In this document: positions 1 through 8,166 of the stretch, one piece after another | Numbering within the stretch: position 1 is the stretch's first letter | Layout of the letters: every line of letters starts with the position of its first letter | From: Clostridiales bacterium 1_7_47FAA | GTDB lineage: Bacteria > Bacillota > Clostridia > Lachnospirales > Lachnospiraceae | Direction of reading: 5' to 3' | Length of the DNA stretch: 36,115 nucleotides | NCBI GenBank assembly: GCA_000155435.1 | Contig: DS990264.1 | Location: 208,999-245,113 of the forward strand | Position numbers and translations under genes: made by a program | The notes under the pieces: generated by a model | The model's input: the letters and a program-made list of their open reading frames with translations, nothing else | Told to the model about the DNA's origin: nothing | Databases searched by the model: none

Positions 1-107
1 GGTTTTTTTGTGGTATGATGGATGAAAAGGCGGACAAAAATCATCTCGAAAACCTGATTACCAGGAGATTCCGGGAGTGCACTGATATTTTAAGGAGGGA
101 ACAGTGA
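1..107 (+). CDS. C-terminal end of an unidentified upstream gene (partial)
   Basis: An open frame runs in from the left edge (first full codon at 3) and stops at TGA 105-107. That stop overlaps the GTG start of the next gene as GTGA, the usual sign of translational coupling inside an operon. The visible tail is about 34 residues, charged, and ends in RRFRECTDILRREQ. I do not recognise a family. If real, it is probably another member of the defence operon, but an internal ATG start at 15 or a non-coding leader cannot be excluded because the gene lies outside the window. Confidence 0.4.
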   Translation, partial: FFCGMMDEKADKNHLENLITRRFRECTDILRREQ

Positions 108-1357
108 ATCAACTATTTATTTCAGCTTTGACAATAGAGAAGGTCCGGCATTTGGAGGATATCTGCATTCCATTGTCTAAAGACAGAATGAAGCATCTGA
201 TATTTACCGGAAGGAATGGGAGCGGTAAAACCAGTGTTTTGGATGCCATGGCAGGATTTTTGAATGCGGTATCTACAACCAATGACCCTATGGAAGCGCA
301 AGAGTATTTAAATAAAGATATAGATACTCTGGAATTATGGATTAAAAATGGAAAATCCGGTAATGAAATTTCAGATATAAGGAAACTCATAGAGCATTAT
401 AAGCTAAGGATAGAACAGGCAAAGCAAGGAATCAATATGCAATTGAATTATCCATTGAATGAGATACGCAGTATGTATGAAGCCGGTGGATATATCACGG
501 CCTATTATAAAGCCGACCGTATATTCCACACTGAGATTCCAAGACATGTAGAAAAGGTGGAATTGAAGGAATACTATTCAATTTCAGATACGCCACGCCA
601 GGATTTTGTTAAATATCTGCTGGATTTAAAGATGACCCAGGCTCTGGCGGCAACGGGAGGTAAGACGGAAAAGGCCGATGTAATCAAGACCTGGTTTAAT
701 AAATTTGAGGATTTATTAGGCAGGATTTTTGAAGATGGCTCCTTAAAGCTGAACTTTGATGAAGATACCTTTCAATTTACGATTTGTGAAACAGGCAAGG
801 AACCCTTTGATTTTAACAGCCTTTCCAGTGGATATGCAGCGGTTTTGGATATCATTGTTGATATTATCATCCGTATGGAAAAGCGGACCGGCAGAAGCTT
901 TAAATTCGAAATGCCGGGAATTGTCCTCATTGATGAAATTGAGACCCATCTTCATCTGGAATTGCAGAAGAGGATTCTGGATTTATTGACAACCATATTT
1001 CCCAATATACAGTTTATTGTTTCGACCCATTCTCCATTTATTTTAAACAGTCTGGAGAATGTGGTGATTTATGATTTGGAAAACCATCTGCTGGTGGAAG
1101 ATGGCTTAACAGATGTGCCCTATGATGGAATTGTTGAGGGATATTTTAATGTGGATAAGATGTCCGCTATGTTAAGGGAAAAGTATGAAAGATATAAAAT
1201 GCTGGTGAGAAAGAAAAATCTTTCCGATGAAGATATTGCTGAGATTGCTAAATTGGAAATATTTTTAGATGAAATACCGGATTATCTGGCCTTAAATATA
1301 TCAACAGAGTATAAAGGTTTAAAATTAGACTTCGAAAGCCGGGAGGATTTATTGTAA
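104..1357 (+). CDS. ptuA: Septu-type AAA ATPase (PtuA-like)
   Basis: A 417-residue ABC/SMC-like ATPase of the AAA_15/AAA_21 group. Visible motifs are Walker A GRNGSGKT (residues 36-43), an ABC-like signature LSSGY (240-244), Walker B IVLIDE (273-278) and the H-loop STHSP (307-311). A helical insert lies between Walker A and the signature. The start is GTG at 104, with TAAGGAGG at 91-98 just ahead. It is followed at once by an HNH nuclease gene: its TAA stop overlaps the partner's ATG. ATPase plus HNH partner is the hallmark of Septu anti-phage systems and of the effector pair in some retrons, where the ATPase senses infection and licenses the nuclease. The function is inferred from the motifs and the partner. 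Base composition is clearly more AT-rich than the genes from 2082 onward, which suggests horizontal transfer. An OLD-family or other RecF-like ATPase is the alternative. Confidence 0.75.
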   Translation: MNQLFISALTIEKVRHLEDICIPLSKDRMKHLIFTGRNGSGKTSVLDAMAGFLNAVSTTNDPMEAQEYLNKDIDTLELWIKNGKSGNEISDIRKLIEHYKLRIEQAKQGINMQLNYPLNEIRSMYEAGGYITAYYKADRIFHTEIPRHVEKVELKEYYSISDTPRQDFVKYLLDLKMTQALAATGGKTEKADVIKTWFNKFEDLLGRIFEDGSLKLNFDEDTFQFTICETGKEPFDFNSLSSGYAAVLDIIVDIIIRMEKRTGRSFKFEMPGIVLIDEIETHLHLELQKRILDLLTTIFPNIQFIVSTHSPFILNSLENVVIYDLENHLLVEDGLTDVPYDGIVEGYFNVDKMSAMLREKYERYKMLVRKKNLSDEDIAEIAKLEIFLDEIPDYLALNISTEYKGLKLDFESREDLL

Positions 1358-2015
1358 TGGTAAAGATAGAACGCAGTTATCCCGCACCGGAATCATTGTT
1401 AAAGGAGGCTGCGAAGATTAATGGAAGTTATGCCAAACCCGATGTGGTAGAAAGGCTGAAACGTGATTTTCATAATAAATGCTATATTTGTGAAATGAAG
1501 GAGTTACAGGACCCGCAGATAGAGCATCTGCTTCCCCATAAGGATGGCAGATATAAGGAAAGAAAATTTGATTGGGAAAATCTCTTCTGGGCATGTGGAC
1601 ATTGTAATGGTGTAAAAACCAAAGTAAGTATGATGACGGTATATTAGACTGCTGTAAAAGGAATCCGGAGGAAGCCATTATCTTTGGTCTGAAAGAGGAT
1701 AATGTCTCAGTCATTCCCAAAAATCAGGAAGACCCTGAAGCTGGGTTGACTGCCCGGCTTGTGGAAGAAGTATTTAATATGAGAAATACAGGGATGCGTA
1801 TATACAAAAGTGAAATGCGGTTAAGGGCATTACAGGAAGAGATGAATGTTTTGTATACAAAATTGAAAGCTCACGCAGAGAAACCTGAATCCAAACAGAT
1901 TATGCGGACATTACAGGTACTGCTGAAAAAGGAAATGCCATTTGCCGGGTTTAAACGGCATTATGTCAGGGAGAGGCTGGATGTTTTTCCGGAGTTATCT
2001 GAGTATGTCGTATAG
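1357..2015 (+). pseudogene. ptuB: HNH endonuclease, PtuB-like, interrupted by a one-base frameshift
   Basis: The first segment (1357-1647) encodes the nuclease core: zinc-type CxxC (C42, C45), IEHLLPH with H57 and H61, the spacer ending FDWENLFWAC, and CGHCNG (C80, C83, N84). This matches the TIGR02646-like HNH proteins that partner Septu and retron ATPases. It stops early at TAG 1645-1647. From about 1623, the frame one base back reads on as SKYDDGILDCC...EEAIIFGLKED... to the stop at 2013-2015, giving the expected C-terminal half. Joining them restores about 219 residues, a normal length. The junction lies in an A-rich run (1614-1623), so loss of one A is the simplest cause. A sequencing error or a -1 ribosomal slip would look the same, but there is no classic slippery heptamer. 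The HNH core survives, so a truncated nuclease may still be made. Confidence 0.75.
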
Positions 2016-2081
2016 TATCAGATGTATTAATATTGATTTATCAATAAGTGCATAAGTATAGGCGGATCCGGAGGAAATACA

Positions 2082-3095
2082 ATGCGAAAAGAAGCGTCCA
2101 TACAGGAGTGGAAGGATTTATACCAGGCTGCCACTAAAATTAAGGAACTTAAACCATGGGAACATTTCTGGGACATGGATCTGATTGGGATTCAGGAAGG
2201 AAATGAGGAGGATACCGTATTTTTCAGCGTTCTTGGCAGAGGGGGAGGCTGCTACGGCCTTGTTGCCTATGAAGGATATGAGGGGCTCAATGACTTCCTG
2301 ATGCTGACCATGTCCGAATCAATGAATCTTTCCATGGAATACGCCATGTTCAGCCAGCACAACCTTACCTGCTACTGGGGGAACAGGGATGAACTGTCAG
2401 GGAAACAGAGGGAAATCATAAAGGAGCTAGGCTATAAATACCGGGGAAAGAACCAGTGGCTTTATTTCATGTCTTACTGTGCAGGATACTATCCATACAA
2501 TTATGATCAGGACGAGGTACAAAGAATGACCAGGTATCTTGGACGGCTGGCAGATGCGCTGGAATATTACCAGGCCCATGATATGGATGGGGATTTTGAA
2601 AATGCCAATATGTATTTATACTCTTATGACAGGAAGATGGGGCAATGGGGTGGACAGATACAGGGACTTCCATTTACCATGTACCGGTTCAATAACCTGA
2701 TTATCATGGATGATAAGCTGATGGAAGAGCTTTCCCGGGCGCCCAGGAACCAATATATCCTGGAGGCTGATATATCATATTTAGGCGCCCAGGTCAGTGA
2801 TAAAATGTATGAGCGCCCTGCCAATCCGCCTTTGTGTCTGATTGTGGAGGCTGCGTCGGAGATGATCCTAAAAGCGGATATGCTGGATCCGGAGGAGGAC
2901 CCCAATGTGGCGCTGGCAGAGAATTTAATCGGTTTTATCATGGAACACGGAGCCCCAAAGGAAATACGGGTCACCAATGTGATAATGGAGGCAGTGCTTG
3001 AACATCTCTGTGAAGCAGCCGGAATCAGGCTGAGAAGGGTGAAACACCTGGCCGGGCTGGATGGTCTCAGGGAAGGGATGGCCCGGTTCATGTAA
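2082..3095 (+). CDS. DUF7309/DUF6930-like hypothetical protein
   Basis: A 337-residue soluble protein with no signal peptide or membrane segment. The N-terminal part has the pattern W..LY.AA..I.ELKPW followed by a SVLGRGGGCYGLVAYEG strand-rich stretch, which I associate with DUF7309. The C-terminal part (about 220-330) resembles DUF6930, with PPLCLIVEAAS and GAPKEIRVTN. Proteins of this kind are found singly in Firmicutes and their function is unknown. ATG 2082 follows GGAGG at 2069-2074. The gene is separated by 66 bp from the broken nuclease and has higher GC, so it is probably not part of the defence unit. A shared bidirectional terminator follows it. Confidence 0.7.
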   Translation: MRKEASIQEWKDLYQAATKIKELKPWEHFWDMDLIGIQEGNEEDTVFFSVLGRGGGCYGLVAYEGYEGLNDFLMLTMSESMNLSMEYAMFSQHNLTCYWGNRDELSGKQREIIKELGYKYRGKNQWLYFMSYCAGYYPYNYDQDEVQRMTRYLGRLADALEYYQAHDMDGDFENANMYLYSYDRKMGQWGGQIQGLPFTMYRFNNLIIMDDKLMEELSRAPRNQYILEADISYLGAQVSDKMYERPANPPLCLIVEAASEMILKADMLDPEEDPNVALAENLIGFIMEHGAPKEIRVTNVIMEAVLEHLCEAAGIRLRRVKHLAGLDGLREGMARFM

Positions 3096-3100
3096 AAATA

Positions 3101-3140
3101 AAAATACCCCTGGGCACTGACAGGCCACAGGGGTATTTTT
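3101..3140. terminator. Bidirectional intrinsic terminator
   Basis: A 12-bp perfect stem (3101-3112 with 3128-3139) carries A-rich and T-rich flanks on both sides. It can therefore end transcription of the plus-strand gene stopping at 3095 and of the minus-strand gene ending at 3163. Confidence 0.85.
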
Positions 3141-3162
3141 GGTTGTGTGATGATGCAATCTA

Positions 3163-3618
3163 TTAACGTACCCCGAATTTGGTACCGCGTCTGATTGTGC
3201 CGTTACTGTTCCATTCCGTGTAGACGTATGGGCCGCCATCGGTGGTTCCGTTCTCAGTAAATTCGTGGGAGCTGCCATTTAAGGTGCGGTTGCCGGTCTG
3301 AAGCTTCAGGCTGTTGTTGTCAAAATAGTAGACATTGCCATTGATTTTCATCAGGCCGCCCTGAAGTTCGCCGGTATCAGCCGCATAATACCATGTTCCG
3401 TCTTTCTGGATCCATCCGGTCCTCATGATCTGGTCAGCGCCAAAGAAGAACCAGTGGTTCTTATAGTTGACCCAGTTGTTGGTGCAGTAGTCACCGGAAC
3501 CCCACTGATATTTCATACCCTGTGATGTGCTTACGAAACCAGCTGCAAATGATGTCATAGCGCTTCCTGCTGCCAGGGCCAGGGTCAGGGCAGCTGTTGC
3601 TAAATATTTCTTTCTCAT
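3163..3618 (-). CDS. Small secreted cell-wall/choline-binding repeat protein
   Basis: A 151-residue exported protein. It has an N-terminal signal peptide (MRKKY, a hydrophobic Ala/Leu run, then a likely cleavage after SFAA near residue 26). The mature part contains aromatic, Gly-rich repeats such as GWIQKDGTWYYA and KINGNVYYFDNN, typical of the choline-binding/glucan-binding CW_binding family. No catalytic domain is attached, so it is probably a structural or ligand-binding surface protein; the ligand cannot be read from the sequence. The start at 3618 has GGAGGG upstream. Its promoter has an unusual 19-bp spacer spanned by a palindrome, indicating control by a MerR-family activator (see 3671-3701). 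Confidence 0.75.
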   Translation of the reverse strand: MRKKYLATAALTLALAAGSAMTSFAAGFVSTSQGMKYQWGSGDYCTNNWVNYKNHWFFFGADQIMRTGWIQKDGTWYYAADTGELQGGLMKINGNVYYFDNNSLKLQTGNRTLNGSSHEFTENGTTDGGPYVYTEWNSNGTIRRGTKFGVR

Positions 3619-3670
3619 GAAAATTCCCTCCTTGCAAAACCTATTAAATGTATTTGTTTTCGATAGCTGA

Positions 3671-3701
3671 ATTCTACACCCTGGAGTTGCTCCAAGGTCA
3701 A
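3671..3701 (-). promoter_or_regulatory. MerR-type promoter with operator in a 19-bp spacer
   Basis: On the minus strand the -35 TTGACC (3696-3701) and -10 TAGAAT (3671-3676) are 19 bp apart instead of 17. The spacer is filled by the near-perfect palindrome CCTTGGAG-CAA-CTCCAGGG (3679-3697). Over-long spacers with a palindrome of this kind are diagnostic of MerR-family activators, which untwist the DNA. No MerR gene lies in the window, so the regulator must be elsewhere. Confidence 0.75.
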
Positions 3702-3766
3702 TACAGTTAATGTATTTGTAAGGAAAATGGAAATTTAACGTAACTTTGTAAAAGCCTGTAAAACAG

Positions 3767-4498
3767 CTAAATCCAACCGCCGTCCAGCCCTATGACCTGG
3801 CCTGTAAGGTAGGATTCCTTATAGCCGAGATGGTATACCAGGTCGGCCACCTCCTCTGCCTTCCCAAGCCTTCCTGAGGGAATCTCCTCCACCAGGGAGA
3901 TGAGTTCGTCCTCCTCCATCCACTGGTTCATCTCCGTGTCAATGGCCCCGCAGGCCACTGCGTTTACCTGTATGTTGCTGGGGGCCAGCTCCTTGGCCAA
4001 TGCCCTGGTAAGCGCGTTAATGCCGCCCTTGGTGGCTGAATAAGCCGTCTCACAGGACGCTCCCACCACACCCCATACAGAGGAGATGTTGATGATCTTG
4101 CCCTGCTTCTGCTGGAGCATATAGGGAATGGCCAGCTTGCAGCAGTTGAATACAGAGGTCAGGTTGGTGCAGAGCATCCGTTCCCAGTCCTGGGAAGACA
4201 TGTCCTGTAATAGTCCTATATAGGAAATGCCGGCATTATTCACCAGCACGTCGATGCCCCCGAACTGGGTCCTGATTTTCCCGAACAGCTCCTCGCAGCA
4301 CTGCATGTTACCCATATCGCCCTTATAAGCAAGGCAGGGGACCTGGAATCCTTCAATCTCCTTCTGGGTCTGTAAGAGCCTGTCTTCCCTGTGGACGCAG
4401 CTGATGGCTACGTTATAGCCCTTTTTGGCGAATTTGACCGCAATGGCCTTTCCGATGCCCCGGGATGCCCCGGTGACAAGTACTGTTTTACGTGGCAT
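3767..4498 (-). CDS. SDR-family NAD(P)-dependent reductase (YmfI/FabG-like)
   Basis: A 243-residue short-chain dehydrogenase. It shows the Rossmann motif TGASRGIG near the N-terminus, NNAG after strand 4, the catalytic Ser in NISSV, YSATK with the active Tyr/Lys, and a C-terminal LDGGW. The closest families by eye are 3-oxoacyl-ACP reductase FabG and the related YmfI, which reduces the 5-aminopentanone on elongation factor P. No fatty-acid synthesis genes are nearby, which favours the latter or another solitary SDR. A start at 4522 is open, but MPRKT at 4498 is preferred because AAAGGA lies about 11 bases before it and the upstream ATG has no ribosome site. A minus-strand promoter TTACAA-17-TAAAAT lies upstream (-10 near 4538). 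Confidence 0.8.
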   Translation of the reverse strand: MPRKTVLVTGASRGIGKAIAVKFAKKGYNVAISCVHREDRLLQTQKEIEGFQVPCLAYKGDMGNMQCCEELFGKIRTQFGGIDVLVNNAGISYIGLLQDMSSQDWERMLCTNLTSVFNCCKLAIPYMLQQKQGKIINISSVWGVVGASCETAYSATKGGINALTRALAKELAPSNIQVNAVACGAIDTEMNQWMEEDELISLVEEIPSGRLGKAEEVADLVYHLGYKESYLTGQVIGLDGGWI

Positions 4499-4597
4499 AT
4501 AGACACACATCCTTTCTGTCATACACTGTATCTATATTTTATCACATCCTTCCTACAATTGTAAGAAATTGAATTGTAATATGTTAAATATCTGTGA

Positions 4598-4603
4598 TAT
4601 AAT
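4598..4603 (+). promoter_or_regulatory. Extended -10 promoter for trxB
   Basis: TGA-TATAAT is an extended -10 element about 60 bases before the trxB start. A -35 hexamer is barely recognisable (TGTAAT, 17 bp upstream), as expected for extended -10 promoters. Confidence 0.55.
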
Positions 4604-4662
4604 AATTACAAATCGGTCAAAATACTAAAATAATGAAACTTAGATAAGGAAAAGGTAGAGAC

Positions 4663-5580
4663 ATGGAACATATTTATGATTTGGTAATCATCGGCTCGGG
4701 TCCGGCGGGACTTGCCGCAGCAGTCTATGCCCAGAGGGCAAGGCTTGATACACTTGTGATTGAGAAGGCCATGGTCAGCGGAGGCCAGGTGCTCACCACC
4801 TACGAGGTGGACAATTATCCCGGTCTGCCCGGTATCGGCGGATATGACCTGGGACTTAAGTTCCGGGAGCATGCGGACCAGCTGGGAGCCGCCTTTGCAG
4901 AGGATGATGTGGTAAGGATTGAGGACCAGGGGAAAATTAAGCGGGTGGTATGCGGACATGAGACCTATGAAGCCAGGACCCTCATACTTGCCACAGGAGC
5001 TGTCCACAGGAAGCTTGGCATACCTGGCGAGGAGGAACTGGCAGGGGCGGGTGTGTCCTACTGTGCAACCTGCGACGGGGCATTTTTCCGCAACAAGGTA
5101 ACTGCTGTCATTGGCGGCGGGGACGTGGCTGTGGAGGATGCAATCTTCCTGGCCCGCATGTGCAGCAAGGTGTACCTGATTCACAGAAGGCATGAGCTGA
5201 GGGCCGCCAAGAGCCTTCAGGAGACACTCCTTGGCCTTGAGAACGTGGAAGTGGTTTGGGATACGGTTGCGGATTGCATCAACGGCGAGGGCATGGTAAA
5301 GAGCCTGTCCGTAACCAATGTGAAGACCGGGGAGAAGACGGACCTGGATGTCCAGGGCGTGTTCATCGCGGTGGGCATTTCCCCGGAGAGCAAGGCCTTT
5401 GAGGGGATTGTGGACATGGACCACGGATATATCAAGGCCGGAGAAGACGGAGTGACATCTGTTCCCGGTATCTTTGCGGCCGGGGATGTGAGGACCAAAC
5501 CCCTGCGTCAGATTATTACAGCGGCGGCGGACGGCGCCAATGCAGTTACCAGTGTGGAACGGTACCTGATAGAGAACTAG
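4663..5580 (+). CDS. trxB: Thioredoxin-disulfide reductase
   Basis: A 305-residue flavoenzyme that passes electrons from NADPH through FAD to thioredoxin in the cytoplasm. It has the FAD-binding GSGPAGLAAA (11-20), the redox pair CATC (C134, C137) in SYCATCDGAFF, the NADPH-binding GGGDVAVEDA with a downstream HRRHELRA that contacts the 2'-phosphate, and the C-terminal FAD motif GIFAAGDVR. Length and motif order are standard. ATG 4663 follows a modest purine-rich ribosome site. It is transcribed divergently from the SDR gene. No thioredoxin gene is adjacent; the next gene, 15 bp downstream, is a secreted cell-wall hydrolase that may be cotranscribed. Confidence 0.93.
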   Translation: MEHIYDLVIIGSGPAGLAAAVYAQRARLDTLVIEKAMVSGGQVLTTYEVDNYPGLPGIGGYDLGLKFREHADQLGAAFAEDDVVRIEDQGKIKRVVCGHETYEARTLILATGAVHRKLGIPGEEELAGAGVSYCATCDGAFFRNKVTAVIGGGDVAVEDAIFLARMCSKVYLIHRRHELRAAKSLQETLLGLENVEVVWDTVADCINGEGMVKSLSVTNVKTGEKTDLDVQGVFIAVGISPESKAFEGIVDMDHGYIKAGEDGVTSVPGIFAAGDVRTKPLRQIITAAADGANAVTSVERYLIEN

Positions 5581-5595
5581 GGGGTTGCAGAGCAG

Positions 5596-7089
5596 ATGAA
5601 GAAGTGGAAGAGAATACTGGCTGTCAGCGGTCTGTGCAGCTGCGCATTTGCAGCGCCTGCCCTGGCATCCACCAATCTGGAGACCGGTTCTTCCCTTGCA
5701 GGTATCTCCGTGGCGCTGAATAATTTCTATGCAGGCAACACGGAGCCTGAAAAGCAGCTGGCGTCCATCTATTCTGATATGGAAACCAGGACTGCGAAGA
5801 ATCAGGGAAGCGGTTCTGGCAGTAATAAAGGTGCGTCTTCTGGTAATGGTTCGGCTTCTTCAGGTTCAGGAACCCAAGCGGCCGCACAGACACAGGCAGC
5901 ACCCAAGGAAACCAAGGCGGCAAAACCCAAGTCATCTCCATATGATAACATAGCTGTCTCCAAGGTCAATGGATCCGTGAACATCAGGACCGATGCCAAT
6001 ACCAGCAGCGGTGTTGCGGGTAAGATATACAACGATTCAGCGGCAACCATCCTGGGTACCGTGGATGGAGAGGGCGGCAAGTGGTATAAGATACAGTCCG
6101 GTTCCGTTACCGGCTACATAAAGGCAGAGTATTTTGTGACAGGTGAGCAGGCAGAGGCAAAGGCCAGACAGGTGGGGACCACCTACGGTACGATTGTGGG
6201 TACGCCCAGCCTGCGTCTGCGGGATACCCCTAACCTGGAGGGCAAGACCCTGACCCTTCTCTCTGAGGGCGCCCATTATGTGGTTACGGGAGAAGAAGGG
6301 GACTTCCTGAAGGTTTCCGTGGACTCGGACCTGGAAGGATATGTGTTCAAGGAATATATGAAGACCAGCGTGGAGTTTAACAAGGCCGTGTCCGTGGAAG
6401 AGGAGAAGGCTAAGGAAGCAGAGGAGGCCAAGCGCAAGGAGGAGGCTGAAAAGGCCCTGAAGGCCCTGGAAGACGCTAAGAAGAAAGACTCTGAGAAAAA
6501 GACCACTGCAGCTTCCACAAAGGCTGAGAAGACCACGGAAGCGCCTACCACTGCAGCGCCTAAGAAGGAAGAGGGCAAGCCCACGGATCCTGTGATCCAG
6601 ACCATTGCAGCCAATCCGGAGAATGGAAAGGATGCCACGGTGGCAGCGCCCACAACCCAGAAGGAAACAGAGGGAAGCCAGTCCAAGGGACCAGGAGGCG
6701 GCGGAAGTCCTTCCTCAGAGGTGGTATCGGCCACCAGGAATGCGGTGGTGGCGTATGCCAAGCAGTTCTTAGGCAATCCATATGTGTACGGAGGGACAAG
6801 CCTTACAAGCGGCGCGGACTGTTCCGGATTTACCCAGAGCGTATTCGCCCATTTCGGTATAAGTACGGGCAGGAGTTCCAGGGACCAGGCGGCCAGGGGA
6901 AAGGTGATTCCTGTGAGCGATGTAAAGCCGGGCGACCTGCTGTTCTACGCCAGCGGCGATTATATCAACCATGTGGCCATATACATAGGAGGCGGTCAGA
7001 TCATCCACTCCAGTACTCCTGCGACCGGTATCTGCATTGCGCCTTCCAACTACAGGACGCCATGCAAGGCTGTTACGTTCCTGGATTAG
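5596..7089 (+). CDS. Secreted SH3-domain NlpC/P60 peptidoglycan hydrolase
   Basis: A 497-residue exported protein. It has a signal peptide (about 1-25, ending APALA) and a Ser/Gly/Ala-rich linker (about 70-115). Two bacterial SH3 domains follow (about 118-180, with VNIRTDANT; and 196-255, with LRLRDTPN). After them comes a long Lys/Glu/Ala coiled segment and a Thr/Pro-rich linker (260-380). A C-terminal NlpC/P60 domain (about 383-497) has Cys409 in DCSGF, His459 in NHVAIY and His471 in IIHSS as the catalytic triad. Such enzymes cut the stem peptide of peptidoglycan, usually gamma-D-Glu-diamino acid bonds, with the SH3 domains binding the wall. The charged linker probably spans the wall. A strong terminator follows. 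Confidence 0.9.
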   Translation: MKKWKRILAVSGLCSCAFAAPALASTNLETGSSLAGISVALNNFYAGNTEPEKQLASIYSDMETRTAKNQGSGSGSNKGASSGNGSASSGSGTQAAAQTQAAPKETKAAKPKSSPYDNIAVSKVNGSVNIRTDANTSSGVAGKIYNDSAATILGTVDGEGGKWYKIQSGSVTGYIKAEYFVTGEQAEAKARQVGTTYGTIVGTPSLRLRDTPNLEGKTLTLLSEGAHYVVTGEEGDFLKVSVDSDLEGYVFKEYMKTSVEFNKAVSVEEEKAKEAEEAKRKEEAEKALKALEDAKKKDSEKKTTAASTKAEKTTEAPTTAAPKKEEGKPTDPVIQTIAANPENGKDATVAAPTTQKETEGSQSKGPGGGGSPSSEVVSATRNAVVAYAKQFLGNPYVYGGTSLTSGADCSGFTQSVFAHFGISTGRSSRDQAARGKVIPVSDVKPGDLLFYASGDYINHVAIYIGGGQIIHSSTPATGICIAPSNYRTPCKAVTFLD

Positions 7090-7174
7090 GGAAGTGCGGG
7101 GGCCGGGATATGGGGCCGGGATATGGAGCTGGTACATAAAGATGGTATTGATTGACAGATTACCCACAGATAAA

Positions 7175-7212
7175 AGGGATCATGCACGGTTTACGGTGCA
7201 TGGTCCCTTTTT
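7175..7212 (+). terminator. Intrinsic terminator after the NlpC/P60 gene
   Basis: A 13-bp stem (7175-7187 with 7196-7208, one G-U pair) closes an 8-base loop and is followed by a T run (7208-7212). Confidence 0.85.
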
Positions 7213-7281
7213 AGGTCCGGCAGCTTTTGACCAAATGCTTCCATGCAATGGAGGATGGCCATTGTGTCATCAGCGGATACA

Positions 7282-7315
7282 TAAAAACTGCAGCCAGCAT
7301 TGCACTGGCTGCAGT
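7282..7315 (-). terminator. Intrinsic terminator of hpf
   Basis: A perfect 11-bp stem (7287-7297 with 7305-7315, 7-base loop) is followed on the minus strand by TTTTTAT (7282-7287), about 45 bases beyond the hpf stop codon. Confidence 0.85.
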
Positions 7316-7359
7316 CTTGTCCTCATTTAGATGAAACATCCTTCCATCATCTTATATGA

Positions 7360-7890
7360 CTAGAATTCCGGTTCAATAAGACCATAGGTTCCGTTCTTAC
7401 GTTTGTAAACAACATTGACCTGGTCCGTATCCGCGTTTAAGAATACGTAGAAGCTGTGGCCCAGCATCTCCATCTGCAGGCATGCCTCCTCAGGAATGGT
7501 TGGCTTAATGGCAAACTTCTTGGTCTTGACAATCTGGATCTCATCGTCCTGCACTTCATCCTCTTCCTCTATGAATGCCTGAGAGAAAGAGATTGCCGCC
7601 TGTTTCTTGTCAATCAGTTTCTTTCTATATCTCCGGATCTGGCGTTCAATAACCTCCTCCACCAGATCGATGGATACGTACATGTCTGTACTGGATTCTT
7701 CTGCACGGATGGTATTGCCCTTGACCGGGATTGTTACTTCAATCTTCTGCCTGTCTTTCTGCGCGCTCAGCGCTACGATTACTTCGGTGTCCGGAGTGAA
7801 GAAATGTTCCAGCTTGCCTATCTTCTTTTCAACGGCAGCCTTCAAACCTGGAGTTACCTCAATATTTCGTCCTGTTATGGTATAACGCAT
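7360..7890 (-). CDS. hpf: Ribosome hibernation promoting factor, long form
   Basis: A 176-residue long-type HPF (also called RaiA/YfiA-like), which dimerises 70S ribosomes into inactive 100S particles in slow growth. The N-terminal S30AE/YfiA domain (about 1-100) starts YTITGRNIEVTPGL. A linker with the acidic EEEDEVQDDE leads to the C-terminal dimerisation domain (about 118-176) with KPTIPEEACLQMEMLGHSFYVF. A longer reading from 7923 is ruled out because the -10 box overlaps that point and AAGGAG sits 9 bases ahead of the ATG at 7890. Expression is from the promoter at 7922-7950 and stops at the hairpin 7282-7315, so it is monocistronic. Confidence 0.93.
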   Translation of the reverse strand: MRYTITGRNIEVTPGLKAAVEKKIGKLEHFFTPDTEVIVALSAQKDRQKIEVTIPVKGNTIRAEESSTDMYVSIDLVEEVIERQIRRYRKKLIDKKQAAISFSQAFIEEEDEVQDDEIQIVKTKKFAIKPTIPEEACLQMEMLGHSFYVFLNADTDQVNVVYKRKNGTYGLIEPEF

Positions 7891-7921
7891 AATCATCAAC
7901 TCCTTTTCTTGAGATAGTGAC

Positions 7922-7950
7922 ATTATAACATATTTAGTATAAAATTACAA
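7922..7950 (-). promoter_or_regulatory. hpf promoter
   Basis: Minus-strand -35 TTGTAA (7945-7950), a 17-bp spacer and a consensus -10 TATAAT (7922-7927) give a start about 25 bases before the hpf ATG. Confidence 0.7.
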
Positions 7951-8166
7951 TCAGAACCGATGAATTGCCTAACAATTTATCTTAATTTTTTATAAAAATA
8001 ATCTTTGTATCAGGGGAATGACCATTGAATCATCAATAGGAACCACCCTGAAATGTCAAGAGAAAAACTTGTATTTTCTTCCGAAATATGAAAGTTTATC
8101 AGAAGTGTACAAAAATAAAATTTCTGTTAAGCCTGGGTAAAGTTTGGAGGCCAAAACTTATAAACT

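Noticed and set aside
1605-1660. Programmed -1 ribosomal frameshift joining the two ptuB halves
   Set aside because: No standard slippery heptamer in the correct phase and no obvious downstream stimulatory hairpin; a one-base deletion is simpler.
6276-6776. 166-residue minus-strand frame inside the NlpC/P60 gene
   Set aside because: Ser/Ala-rich shadow of the Lys/Glu/Ala linker of the real gene on the plus strand.
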